Part shown: piece after piece, positions 9,132 through 20,426 of the stretch | How positions within the stretch are numbered: the first letter of the stretch is position 1 | Layout: every line of letters begins with the position of its first letter | Assembly: GCA_010093685.1 (NCBI GenBank) | Contig: MU006225.1 | Span: 1,067,575 to 1,131,574, forward strand | Direction of reading: 5' to 3' | Origin: Ophiobolus disseminans | Lineage: Eukaryota > Ascomycota > Dothideomycetes > Pleosporales > Phaeosphaeriaceae | Length of the DNA stretch: 64,000 bases | Position numbers and translations under genes: made by a program | The notes under the pieces: model-generated | What the model saw: only the letters and a program-made list of their open reading frames with translations | What the model was told of the DNA's origin: nothing | Database searches by the model: none

Positions 9132-12100
9132 ATGGACTCATCCGGCTCAGAATACGAAGATCCACCCGCCTCCGACGTGACTCAAGCACCCGATGACCTT
9201 TGTCAAGATTGTGGAAAGAATGCTGGGGAGTGGTATTGCAGCGCCTGCACTCAAACTTATTGCGATCATTGCTGGGAGAAGCGGCGAGGTCATCAGAAGG
9301 AAAACTCACATAGTGCCAACCACGCGAAAGTCCGTTTCAAGAATCAGTGGGTACTCTTCCTCGAATCAGCACCTTCGCTGACACGCACAGCGTCCAGTAT
9401 GAGGCTATCCTCCATCCCCCATGGAGTGATGCAGAACGCAAGGACCTACACGAGGCGGATCTATCCTCGCTGTGGCTTGCAATTTCCGCTGGCTCTTCTC
9501 AGGCTGACGTAGATCGCACGGACTTTCCTCGGTTCAATCAACTTGTTTTCGAGCATCGACAACAACACGGCGTGAGCACATGCTATCCGCGGTTGGCGTC
9601 ATTCGTGGGTGCAACTGGAGCTGGCAAGAGTACCATCATTCGCATTCTATTGGAGAAACCATGGTTGGCAGACACGAAATTTTCAACCGAGGTTCCTATA
9701 GTAGGCAAGAGTAACAGTACCAAGCCAACATCTGGAGACATACACCTCTATGGAGACGGTGCACCAGAAAAAGACGACCTTGAACGTCCGATCTTCTACG
9801 CCGATTGCGAGGGCTTCGATGGCGGTGCGGCTGCTCCCAGCGGATCGTTAGCACACCACAAGAGTCAGCTCGAGAAGATCGGTGACAATACGAAGACCAA
9901 GAACGCAGCCTCATCCGCCGAAAATTGGTTGCGTTTCCTGACCAGCAGAGGCCATAAGAAACCTTTGAACATGCCATCGCACAGATCAAGGAAAGCTAAG
10001 ATCCCCACTCGTGACGATGTCGTCCGCAAGGTGTTTCCGAGGTTGCTCTATAACTTCTCGGATGTCATCGTCTTTGTAGTTAAGGAGCACCGAACATTGA
10101 GCAAGAGCATACTCGGAATACTGGATTGGGCATCTACATCGGCTACGTCGGCCCTGAATCGTGCTACATTGCCACATCTGATCATCCTTACCAACAACGC
10201 GGAGCAAATGAAGGATTGGAGTCCGGAGACTGCAAAAGAAAGTTTCTTCAAAGAACACAATTCTGATGTCGACACTGATCCCAACATCAGTAGGCGCAGG
10301 CGACGGCTAGCAGACTGCGGCATCGATGCCAGAACTTTAGAAGAACTCCTTGAGGTGTATTATGCGAGTGTGGATGTATTGCCGATTCCCAACGGTCACA
10401 TGCGATCCCAGCTCTCTACCCAGGTCGAAAAGCTGAGCAGTATGATACAGGCTCGATCCCGTCAATCTCAGAAAGAAAAGTTTAAGGCCAATATGCTTCT
10501 CCAATCGCAAGACCAGGAATACTTCTTTCAGCTCGCTTTCGACCACTTCTTCGACAACATTGACTCCAACAAGCCTTTCGACTTCTTGGCCAAGATGCTG
10601 GAACTGCACACAATCCCGCACGGTATCTCCGATTGCATCTCGACGCTTCTCTGGGCGATCTTCAGAGCTGTAAAGCTAGAACACAACCCTCGAACTAGTA
10701 ACAGAGTCCGGCTAGCCTCAAAAGTCCTCAAGTTGGCTGCCCCATCCGTAGCTTCCATCATTGCATTAAGCGTGGCTCGCTCTTCCCGGCGCATTCCAGG
10801 CAAACTAATCGACGTTTTTCAGAGCGGAGTGCACGTCCACGGCAACAACATTATGGAAGGCGAAACGTACTACGAACATGTACGCAAAGCCTTTCAGCGA
10901 CTCTGTGAGAGGACTAAATGCGAATTTGTTCGTCGTGACGGCGTTGCATGCGCCATATCAGGACGATTTCACATGAATCACACACATCAAGACAAGGATG
11001 CCGAATACATCGGAAAGGGCGCTTTCGAGTCCGATTTTGTTGACTACCTCGATCAACACTGGGCAACTGCGATTGTGGACGCCTTGACAGATCTCGACTA
11101 TGACGTGGAAAAGTCAATGATTGCCGGCGATCGGAGTCCCACTCATTCGAATGCGATCGTACGCCCTGTCCAGTCTAAAAGTGAGGCAATTTGGCAAAAT
11201 CACTGCTATAATTTGGATGTGTTGTATTCAGCTCTTCCTCCGCTGGACGAAACAACGTCCGGGCGACTATTCGTGTGCTTTTTTTGTCTTCAAAGTACGC
11301 CTGTACAGGTACTGACATGCGGTCACGCCATATGCGAAGAGTGTATAAGAGCTATGGTATGTGTGAAAACGCTTCGCTGGGACGACGAAGAACGTCTCGT
11401 TTCAATCAAGGAATGCCCGCTACACGCCGAAGTCGAACGTCTCGAACACCGCACGGATATCCAACTCAAACCCTCATACGCCGGGGTGCGTGTACTCACC
11501 CTGGATGGTGGAGGGGTACGAGGCCTTGTCGAACTTCTTCTCCTGCATGCCGTTCAAAAGGAGCTTGGCAATCGGATACTCGTCCAGAGTTTCTTTGACT
11601 TAATCGGCGGCACAAGTGCGGGGGGCATCATTGCCCTTGGACTCTGTTCGCAAGGCTGGGACATGAAACAATGCAAGAACTTCTATCACGAGCTGTGTAA
11701 AGTTGCATTCCACAAAAAGAGCAACAAATGGGCAGGATACCTCTTCCACGGATGCATATATCAAGCAGGTCCCCTTGAGGAAAAGTTACAAGACCTTTTT
11801 GGAGAAGATATATTGATGGGCAAGCAGGCAAGTCTAGAGGAGTGCACTCGGTGTGAAACTAGACAGCTAATGACTTCTTGATAGCACGGCGGTCGACTAA
11901 AGCTCAAGAACAAAGTCTTCGTTACAGCTACCAAACGCCAAGATGGTCTGAGACCCACTATCTTCACGAACTACATCCGCGCTGTAGAGGTTGACCCAAA
12001 TGGTATGTTCGTACAGGATCGGAAAAAAAGTGGCGGTCGCGGCTAACGATGGCTATAGGTACAGACTTGTCAGAATACGACTATGAGATGGCAAACGTAG

Positions 12101-13093
12101 ACCCGATGGAACTTGCACCTTGGGAAGCTGCAAGAGCCACATCGGCAGCGCCGACGTACTTCCCCAGCTACTCCAGACAGCACTCGCCAGCGTATTTAGA
12201 CGGCGGACTCCGCCACAATAATCCAGCGTGGATCGCGCGCGAAGAAATCTCAAAAATCTGGCCACGGCTATCCGGCACACATCCAGACGTATTACTATCG
12301 ATCGGCAACGGGTACAGCCACAACGCACCCGAGCAGTCGAAAGAACCTCGTCCTAAGAAGGGCTTCTTTCGTAACCTGATGCGACGCATACCCGCGTTCG
12401 AAGCTATCGGCACACTCAAGAGCTTGCTGGAGCATAATATGGATTCGGAGTATGCGTGGAACCATGAGTTCTCGCCGCTTGTAAACGAATATCCTGATCG
12501 ATACTTCCGTCTTAACCCATGGCATGAAGGAGAGTTGCCTAAACTGGACGATCTTGATTCGATTCCAAACCTTGAGGATATGGCACAGAAATACATTTCT
12601 CAGAACAAGCCGCTGATCAAAGAAATCGCCCACCGCCTCATTGTTACGTCGTTTTATTTTGAGCCTGACAAGCCACCAGAGGAAAGAGAAGACGAGTGGG
12701 CATTCAAAGGTGAAAAAAACCCAATATCCTCAAACTTTCTACATGAGCTAAACACGTCTAGGCCACATTGGATGTCGTTTCTTCTCCGGCTCCAAAGATC
12801 TCATGCAGTTCCTCGACATCATAGAGGTGCATTTGGGAGTGTTCCGCTTCAAGATGAAGGAAACGAAAACGTATATCGGCCACGTATTTGACCGTGCATC
12901 ACTCGATGATATGAGAGAGTTCAAAATCTTCACTGTTGAGAATGTTTCATTTGTGGTGCCGAAGGATGCTGAGACGGTTACGATCTTGCTTGAGTCGGAG
13001 ACGAAGAGGCTCACTCCAAGTCCGATCAGTGGGTGCCCGTGGCATGTACGAACGTCGGATGGCTCGCCTTGGTGGGGCGTGAATCCTTGTTGA
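9132..13093 (+). CDS. B-box / P-loop GTPase-like / RING / patatin-like phospholipase multidomain protein
   Basis: Proposed exons 9132-9346, 9391-11827, 11885-12002, 12059-12709 and 12762-13093 give 1250 aa. Visible domains in order: an N-terminal B-box-like zinc finger (CQDCGKNAGEWYCSACTQTYC, residues ~24-44); a P-loop GATGAGKST (~145-153) with a GTPase-like DCEG (~210-213); a RING-like finger (CFFCLQSTPVQVLTCGHAIC, from ~701); and a patatin lipase domain. The patatin domain has oxyanion motif DGGGVRG (~777), nucleophile GTSAG (Ser ~814) and catalytic DGG (Asp ~971). All patatin residues are intact, so acyl-hydrolase activity on membrane lipids is expected. The third joint uses a GC-AG intron (11828-11884). 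Patatin domains coupled to NTPases occur in fungal NLR-type allorecognition proteins such as Neurospora PLP-1. A role in non-self response here is inference. Confidence 0.85.
11828..11884 (+). other. GC-AG intron in the patatin gene
   Basis: The donor is CAG|GCAAGT and the acceptor GATAG. Joining 11827 to 11885 yields MGKQ-HGGRLKLKNKVFVTA in a single frame, whereas reading through meets a stop at about 11881. A branch-like CTAAT precedes the acceptor. Confidence 0.7.
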
Positions 13094-13282
13094 GCGGTTT
13101 GCTGGTTGTTGGTGTGGGATTCAGGAGTTTTGGGAGTAGCAACCCAATGGTGAATGTGAAAGGGAATCGCGTGTCACTGAGTCGTTCTACTGATAGCAAG
13201 CGTACGGATATACCATTCCCTGGAGAAGAGCTTTGATGTTTTTTGTGGTCCATTACAGACAGTCGTTCTTCTTCAATTTCAC

Positions 13283-13640
13283 CTAAACGCACTCCAGTCT
13301 CCGCTGATGCGTCGCTCGCGATCTTGCTTGCGCGCTTATAGGCTTCCGAGTTGAACGTTGTAGCAGCACCAAGCCTAATACGTTGACACCCATCGCTACG
13401 CTCCGATGATGACCAGAACATTTATAGTAAGAGTTCTCGAAGTCACGTTAGTACCTCTTGAGCAGCAACGTATGCGTGTCTCCAGCCAACCTTAGGGCGA
13501 ACGAATCCAGTCAACTCCTTGGGTCTATCGCTAACAACCATTGGGACAAGTGGTATCGATGATGCCGATTCCGTCAAAGGGTCGCTTGACGTGACGGCCT
13601 CATTGTTTGAAGCATGGTGTCGCTTCCGAATTTGGTGCAC
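13283..13640 (-). pseudogene. Degraded paralogous fragment sharing its C-terminal motif with the gene at 15273-17566
   Basis: On the minus strand, positions about 13345-13289 encode KPISAQARSRATHQRRLE, closely matching KPMSAQAKRRAAHQRRME at the C-terminus of the protein encoded at 15273-17566. The DNA is about 75-80% identical over some 53 bases. Upstream, in another frame, a protein-like stretch (PKELTGFVRPKVGWRHAY, around 13470-13540) is separated by stops and a frame change. No intact gene can be built, so this is probably the decayed 3' end of a related gene, or an exon set whose splicing I cannot place. Confidence 0.4.
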
Positions 13641-13645
13641 TTGAA

Positions 13646-14171
13646 GATGCCAATGACGGCGACGCGGTAACTTGGATCCATGTTAAAGTATACCGTTAAA
13701 CTCGTATCTCCCTTTCTTTACAACCATAGTTGCAAAGGCCCCTTAAAGACATCAAAAGTAAGAAACGCTTAGGTTACCTGCACAAGGGTTACACTCCTCT
13801 TAGTACGTGTGCTATACAATTCTGAACATAACTAGCATTTCAGCAGGCTTTTTCAAGTGCTCGCAGGTGGGTGCAGCCCTTAAGAAAAGTATTCAAGCTA
13901 GTGGTAGTTGTTAGTTGGCTGCAAAAGTGGACCTCGGGAGCAGCGCCGGAGGTTAAGAAGTACAGCGCCGAAAAGTCGCAGCCCTTTTGGATGCTAACCA
14001 AGGTTTATTCATCCTAACTTTGTTCTCAAGTCTTGACACCTTGGTATATATAGCAATCTCTTTCCTTGTTTCTATTTCACGTTCAAGAATCTCTTCCAGA
14101 CAATTTCCAAACAAATTTGAAAATCATCATGACGCTTTTATGTCTCGTATTTGCACTTCGGACCCCTGTGG
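13646..14171. other. Intergenic, no gene seen
   Basis: AT-rich spacer. It contains a 14-base match (13791-13804) to the start of tRNA-Tyr copy C, but no cloverleaf follows. Confidence 0.4.
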
Positions 14172-14699
14172 ATGTACAACCACGATACCTACCGTCCTCC
14201 TTATCCTCGCTCGCAAGATCCTGTTGATAATCCAGCGGCATCTTCTCTATCTCTACGAGATCATGACCAGTACTTCAGTTGCGAAATTACTTCGATTAAG
14301 AGTAAAACTATCGAGGTTCACCTTCGGGCTTACCTCCCAGACAAAAACTCCGAGAAAACATCACAGGCGCGTATGCGTTGTATCCTAAATCGGTTAGGCG
14401 TCAGACTTTGCCCGCACACATATATTGGAGATCCTTTGTTCCTCGAAAGCCTTTTTCAAAAATCGCTCGTCCATCGTACTTTCCCTGTATTCTTCCAAAG
14501 CTCCGACTACTTTGTGCAAGGATCCACCAAGACTATAAAGTTTCATTGCTACAAGTGTCACACCAGAATCACAGTGGCTAGGGATATTGGAGGTATCAAG
14601 ATCTCTGTCACGAGAGAAGTTCATGTGCCAGAAAGCTTAGACGATCGAAATTGGCTGGCAGAAATCAAGAGAAGGGCTGACTACTATGCCGAGTCATAG
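14172..14699 (+). CDS. Small unknown protein with a CxxC motif
   Basis: A single open frame from an ATG at 14172 gives 175 aa. The N-terminus is Tyr/Pro-rich (MYNHDTYRPPYPRSQDP). The central part alternates charged and aliphatic residues (EITSIKSKTIEVHLRAYLPD). The last third has FHCYKCHTRITVARD, a possible zinc knuckle with only one CxxC pair, and ends in an amphipathic helix. No signal peptide or membrane segment is seen. The composition looks like a real protein, but the family is not recognised. An intron cannot be excluded. Confidence 0.5.
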   Translation: MYNHDTYRPPYPRSQDPVDNPAASSLSLRDHDQYFSCEITSIKSKTIEVHLRAYLPDKNSEKTSQARMRCILNRLGVRLCPHTYIGDPLFLESLFQKSLVHRTFPVFFQSSDYFVQGSTKTIKFHCYKCHTRITVARDIGGIKISVTREVHVPESLDDRNWLAEIKRRADYYAES

Positions 14700-14927
14700 C
14701 ATCTACCACCCACCAGAGACTTACCTTTTCTCTTTCTAGCAAGATGGGATCATAGTACCAGCGGCCGCGGAGCTAGACTATCCTTGGATGGGCACGAACC
14801 AGTTTCCAAGGTCGCTAGCGCACCACAAGCACATACGCCCAATTCCTTGCGCCTTATACACTCCCCAGTAATTTATCAAACAGATAACACCATTTCCCAG
14901 CCTGTTACTCATTCCAAGTAAGATCTC

Positions 14928-15128
14928 ATGCGTTACTGGCGGGTTGAATACTTTGAACTCGACTGTGAGTTTAGAGGCACACGTGTTGGCTCAGAGTACA
15001 GCAACACCGAAGAGGTAGCTGTGCCCCGTAGAGCACGACAAAAGCTAGCCAGATATGTAGAAATGACGATCATGAACAAGCCGAAGTTGGATCCAGATGT
15101 GGCATCTCAAAATGTTGTTCTAGTGTAG
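14928..15128 (+). CDS. Possible small protein, 66 aa
   Basis: A short ATG-initiated frame with a charged, protein-like composition (MRYWRVEYFELDCEFRGTRV) and no recognisable domain. It could be an exon of a longer transcript or a chance frame. It is reported because it fills the gap between two plausible genes and is compositionally unlike its surroundings. Confidence 0.25.
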   Translation: MRYWRVEYFELDCEFRGTRVGSEYSNTEEVAVPRRARQKLARYVEMTIMNKPKLDPDVASQNVVLV

Positions 15129-15272
15129 CATTATAGTTGCGTAGGAAAATACGAAATACAGGACGCAATGCTTGAGCAATTAAGGCTCATGTACGGAGAG
15201 ATCTTCCGATGCGTGAAATATCATTATGTTATCTCGAGCTCCACCAGCCGTATTACTCTATCAGCTCAAATC

Positions 15273-17566
15273 TTAATTCCCTCCAAATGCAAGTTCCATT
15301 CTCCGCTGATGCGCAGCACGACGTTTTGCTTGAGCACTCATAGGCTTGGCCGTAGGAGGACTTGTTACATCGGGTACAATTTCTTTGTCTTGAGAGCTAG
15401 GAGACAGTAGTGCGAGCTCTGTGGTCGTAGGTTCTGGCGTTTTTGTTGCGACTACTTCCTCCGTTTCTGTAGAGTCTGATGCATTGCCGACTTGTACATA
15501 AGCTTGCTGGAGTAGCTTCTGCTGGAGTTGCGATAACTCAGTGTCGTCGGCGGTAGGCGTGGAAGTTGATGGTAGAGGTGGCGATGTGCATTCTGAAGAT
15601 GGGGCAACCGAGAGTACATCCTCCTCCTCAGTCGGCAAAGTAGCGTCTTTGGTGATGAAGCTAATACTCGAGTGAATTCTTGCTGTTACCGGTACGGGCT
15701 TTCGAGCGAGACTGCTGGCGTAGCTACGAACGGACACCGCATAGTCTCGCTCACCAGTACCACTCTGTACAGATTCGACTGAACTGGCATTGCTTGGTAT
15801 TTGAAGCTCGTCATTCACGTGTTGAGAGGTGTGGTCTTCCTCATTTGGAACTATCATACTACCAGGCTCCGATGTGATGCCACTTACTTCTTCATACTGA
15901 TTCTCTAACATTGGAGAGTCTGTATATGACTCGACTGGTTGCACTTGCGCAGCCACTGGACACGACGCGATTGATATCGAAGGTGATGAGAACCCTGAAG
16001 GCGTGTCCCATTCGATGCTCTTGAGTTTGTCGCTCTGGGCACTAGGAGGCACCATCCAATTTGCCAGGTCATCGGTGAGTAGAGACTGGCTTTGCAGATG
16101 TGGTAGCTCTGAAGGTAGCGAGCGATGTTTACCAGGCTGTTTGCGGATATAGACGTGATTTGGATAGTAGCGCCGTGCCACCTGCGGCATGGTGACGACC
16201 GCTGTTGTCGATGTGGTGGAGTCATTCCGTTCTACAATCTTTTCATCTACTGTAGGGAGAGGTGCAACAAAGTCGGTAGACGTGCGCGCCGTTGTTCCCG
16301 GCAGTGTGACGCCTCGAGATCTTACGGGGTGGCTGTGAGGTCGAGCACCATCCAGAGAAGCTCTTGATACATCGGGCATCGTCGAAGCGGTGAATGGGAA
16401 TTGGTCGAATGAGTTCCTAGTCGGAGCATGATCGAGAGGCGATCGAATTCGCAGTGAATCTGGCAGTGAGGAGTATGAGTATGACGACGGGCCAGTCGCT
16501 GTGTTTAGCGCCATCTCGTTTTCTCGTTTTCTCTCAAAACAACTCCGACGCTGCGACGAGCGTTGACAACTGTTATGCACTAGCGGCGAAGGTAACTGAT
16601 CGATACGAGCACCATTAGCAAGATCGTCAGGAGTGCTACCAGGGAGTTCTGCGGGCAGAGAATTGACGGATCGAGCTGCGCTGGTATTAGCTTTCATGTT
16701 CTTGCGAGCTCTAGGCTTTAATTATGCATACTCTCCATGTTGTCTTGCTCGGACTCGGACAAGTGGATGTTGGACGCAGAGAGATTCTTCTGGCTAAGTC
16801 TCCACTCCCTTCTCGAATACGGCCCACGCAAAGCATTCGCGTCATCATTCTTCACCCAAGGCTGCACAGGAGCTTCGTAGATAGGATCCTGCCAAGACCC
16901 AGTAGTCACGCCACAAAGCTCTACGGTTTGCATGATGTTGATGGCAGTCACAAGGCTTGAGTGGCAGGCCGACAGCAGCTGTTGCTTGGTTGAAAGTCGT
17001 TTTTGATGGCCGGAGATCCATTCAAATCTTCGTTTCAGTCCAGTCGCTCCCCCATCATCTCCAGCTACTCGGAACGTCTCGATGTATTGACCAATGTCGT
17101 TCAAGGCGCCACGAGTGTCGACAAAGATGTTGTCCACCCACACCTTCCGGTCCGGCCACGCATCTAGAAAGTTCGTAACTGCGGCTGAAAGATACAGTCG
17201 ATTTGCCTCGGATACGTCCTGTTGTACGCGACGGAGTAGGCTGGCTAGCGCATGTGAGTCCGAGGAAGGTTTGCTTGACGAAGATACGAAGTGCGCAAAC
17301 TGGAAAGCCGTTGCAATGGAAGGGAAGGCATCGAGATCTTCTGAAGACCCCAGAACTGGAATGGAGACCATGGATTCATCTGCATCCCGCGCCTCATGCT
17401 TTGGCCTGGCGGCCATGCGCTGAAAATACTTCGGCCTTGGGCCATCGGTTTCCGTAAGTCCCGGCCAGTGTCCTTCCCTGCGGTGCAACGTTTCGGGCAG
17501 AAAGAGACCAGCGGCGGGCAGCATTGCGCTCAAGGTTGGCTTGTACATAACCTGAGGTCCTGACAT
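15273..17566 (-). CDS. Uncharacterised fungal protein, 745 aa, conserved N-terminal helical domain and disordered C-terminus
   Basis: Two exons, 17566-16732 and 16675-15273, are joined across a 56-nt intron (16676-16731; GTATGC..GCTAATAC..GCAG). Reading through instead meets an immediate stop, and the joint gives ..NMET-RSVNSLPAEL.. in frame. Residues ~1-280 form a mostly helical domain containing RKVWVDNIFVDTRGALNDIG and FEWISGHQKRLSTKQQLL. Similar helical N-termini occur in uncharacterised ascomycete proteins. Residues ~300-720 are Ser/Thr/Pro-rich and probably disordered. The basic C-terminus KPMSAQAKRRAAHQRRME recurs in a degraded copy about 2 kb away. No enzyme motif, membrane span or signal peptide is seen. 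Confidence 0.7.
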
Positions 17567-18324
17567 AAATGCAACACAGCAAGTTCAGGCGTCGAACGAT
17601 GGAGGAAGGAAGTGCAACCAGATCGCGAAGCGACGCTAGGAGATTCTGCCGCGTACAACGTCATGCAACTACGACGTGCGATAGCAATGTACCGTACGGT
17701 GCTGTAGTGCTGTAATCCTTAGTGCTAAAAATTGAGGCGAGGTATCGTCCGCCTGATCTCTCACTATACGGTGGCCGCGAGTTTGTTGGATAAGGAGAAC
17801 AGCGGGCACCAAATTGTGGCTCAGACCTTCACGAACATGATGCAGGCCAACCGACGGCTGGAGCAGCGAGACAGAGCTCATCTCAATCATGTTGCGACTG
17901 GGTCTTCGGCAGGATGCAGCTGTGCCGCAGCGCATGCGTGCTTCATGAAACCGATCGCCGGATCAGGAATACAGTACGCCAATGAGATCCTCCGCACAAG
18001 ACGCCCCAAAAACTCTCTATCGATTTCGCCATGTAGCGACTCTATAGTTGGAAACATGTAGACCATGACGCAGTGGGGGCGAAGGCGTTCAACAAAGCTG
18101 ATTATTCTGGCCCCCATGCATTATGTTGTGCAACACGAGAGGGGGTGCTTTGACTTGATATGGACGCGTGCTAAGGGAAAGTCAGGTCTCTAGCGTTGTT
18201 CGGTGTGTCCAGAAACCCTCCATACGCTTGAATTGATGGCCTAACTATTTTATGCAAGGAAATTCACTACGAATCAACACCCAGACATGCTTGGATAGTC
18301 AGGTCAACATGTCCAGCAGGTCAC
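17567..18324. other. Intergenic, no gene seen
   Basis: Lies between the 5' end of the preceding minus-strand gene and the stop of the next. Short frames only, none convincing. Confidence 0.5.
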
Positions 18325-19827
18325 TCATCCATCGAGTCGGCGAACCACAGCTTCGCTGAACGGACGCGGCGGGCTCACTCGCTGACCGGTCTCATCTGAA
18401 AGTTGCACAAGCGCGGGAAATATGCAGAGCTCACCGGACTTGACACCTTGCCCCTCCCGCCAATCGAAGTCCCATGTGCTGGGCTGCGAAAACAGCGTGA
18501 ATGCAAAGAGCGCTGACCTCTTCAAGATCTCCTCCAAGTTCCGCCTGCGTTGTCCATTGTCCATGCGTGAGTCTGCGTAAGGCCTAAGGATGTTTTCCAG
18601 CGTGCCGAGAGCGTTTGCAATACTGCCATTACGACTATCAGAGGCCGTGAAAGGATCGCGAACATAGGTAGATTGCATAAGCTCCGCTGTCAGTACACGC
18701 CATCGTGCAAGCGAGGAAGCATGTGCTACGAATGTATTAGTGGGTGACAGAAAATCATATGTGCAAGACTGACCCTTTGAACCTCGGTGCACATTTGTGA
18801 TCTTGTCTACCTCCTCAGGCAGTAGGCTTGCCTTTGAATCCGGTCCAGGGAGAATTTTCGAGCATACCACCCATGCGATGCAAAACCTCAAAGCTATCTC
18901 TCTAGTCGCGGTGTTGCCTAAGAGGGTGCTGATCGTGCCAACAGAAATAGGCAGATCATGACCGATTGCTTGAACGTCGTCGAGATCGAGTAGTGCAGCA
19001 TTCACCCGATCGGTGTGATAGTAGCTTTGGACGTGGTTTTTAATCGAGTTGCATATCTTCGATATCTCACCGCTTACGGCTTTGTCCTCGACTGGCAGAG
19101 GGAGTATGTCAGACATTGGTGAGGTGGCTGGGCTTCTGCTTCCGAGGGAAATCGCTTTCGCGGCGAATCCCTTCTCCTGTGGCACCAAAGCAGTGCTGCT
19201 CGCCTCATAGTCGCCCGCGCGTGATAGCTTCTGTCTGCGCCAACAGAACCAAAAGACTAACCCAGCAATGAGAGCGCCAGCAATGAGGCACCCAATTGCC
19301 GTACCGGCTACAGCGCCGCCGGAGATACCTTTCGCACTGCCACCGCCTGAGCTACTAGATGTAGGTTTCGGAGCGGCGTGTGTATTTCCTTGCGTTGGGG
19401 ATGCCGTACTTGCGGCTTCAAACGTAGTGGCTTGTGAACTCGAACCAGCAACAGCGCCAGATGTTGCGGTAGCGCTCGATACAGGATCATTCGCGGAAAT
19501 AGTGATGCCCGCATCTACAATCTGCGTAGGGAGTTGCGCCCAGTCGCTGATCATCGTCCCCCATCTGACTACATTCTCGTTCGAATTCCAGAGATAGAAC
19601 GAGCCAGCCGTGTGCCATTCCATAGGTTTCAGCGAGCCAATCCCACTGAGTCCAGGCGAGGTGAAGTGTAAGATAGTTGCAGGTGTGGGAGCGGGCGGTC
19701 TGTAAAATGTGATGCTAGCCACGACCGAGGGAGTAACCCAGGTGGGTGCTGCATTTGGCGCTGCATTTGGATTCGGCGAGGCCTGCCTAACGGACAATAT
19801 AGCGACCTGAATATCGCCGGCAGACAT
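18325..19827 (-). CDS. Single-pass membrane protein with conserved cytoplasmic domain, unknown function
   Basis: The open frame encodes 500 aa. A likely 48-nt intron (18726-18773; GTCAGT..CACTAATAC..GTAG), a multiple of three without stops, would reduce it to 484 aa and give SKAHASSLARWRVLTAEL. The first ~155 residues look extracellular and end in a Ser/Thr/Gly-rich stalk. One hydrophobic span (GTAIGCLIAGALIAGLVFWF) is followed by CWRRQK. The cytoplasmic part includes ICNSIKNHVQSYYH and WRVLTAELMQ, a domain seen in many uncharacterised fungal membrane proteins. No clear N-terminal signal peptide is present, so a further 5' exon may be missing. It is possibly a surface sensor, by layout only. 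Confidence 0.65.
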   Translation of the reverse strand: MSAGDIQVAILSVRQASPNPNAAPNAAPTWVTPSVVASITFYRPPAPTPATILHFTSPGLSGIGSLKPMEWHTAGSFYLWNSNENVVRWGTMISDWAQLPTQIVDAGITISANDPVSSATATSGAVAGSSSQATTFEAASTASPTQGNTHAAPKPTSSSSGGGSAKGISGGAVAGTAIGCLIAGALIAGLVFWFCWRRQKLSRAGDYEASSTALVPQEKGFAAKAISLGSRSPATSPMSDILPLPVEDKAVSGEISKICNSIKNHVQSYYHTDRVNAALLDLDDVQAIGHDLPISVGTISTLLGNTATREIALRFCIAWVVCSKILPGPDSKASLLPEEVDKITNVHRGSKGQSCTYDFLSPTNTFVAHASSLARWRVLTAELMQSTYVRDPFTASDSRNGSIANALGTLENILRPYADSRMDNGQRRRNLEEILKRSALFAFTLFSQPSTWDFDWREGQGVKSGELCIFPALVQLSDETGQRVSPPRPFSEAVVRRLDG

Positions 19828-20426
19828 CGTGAGGTCTAGTCAATGGCGACTACGAATGTTGCGTTTGCCACAGAGTGATTGAGCAATTAGCAATACGTTA
19901 AATAATGACTTTCGCAAATTCGGATAGGAAGAAGGCGAGTAAGAGAGATAAGTGAAGGAAGGAAATGTCTTTGGAAGAAACACAGAGCTTTTGCACATAA
20001 GCTCCTTGAGCGCCGCAGAATCCAGAGCTCTCTTGCCAGCCAATGTATCATTAGGTCTCGCTCCACAATCCGGTCTTGCGTTGGACCCACATGACTCTCA
20101 GCGAATCGAGATCGCTCGTTAAATTACACCCACCAATAACCCGGAACTGGGAGCTGTTGCTCGGCCGCAGCCTTGTCGACTGTGCCCCTCGGAGCCCCCG
20201 ATATCCCTCAGCCCTCTTGGATCGCCCGTAAGCGGCATAGTATTAGCCCAAAGCATGCGGGGGCGGCAGAAAGCATTGTGTTGCCAAACACAGTGCCAGC
20301 GCCAAAAGCACTGTGCCGCAAGGCCGTAACACGGGTGGACACCTGCATTCCCAGGTCCCTTATAGGCGCTCAGCCTGTCAATCATCGAAGAGCAACGACA
20401 CGGCGACGAAACAAGATATTGAGAAT
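19828..20426. other. Divergent promoter region of the membrane-protein and Hsp70-like genes
   Basis: No gene seen. A 10-bp imperfect inverted repeat (GCATTGTGTT..AACACAGTGC) lies near 20274-20297. Its meaning is unknown. Confidence 0.4.

Noticed and set aside
13791..13804. 14-base identity (ACACTCCTCTTAGT) to the start of tRNA-Tyr copy C, possibly a tRNA fragment
   Set aside because: No D-arm, anticodon or T-arm follows, and a match this short can occur by chance in 64 kb.
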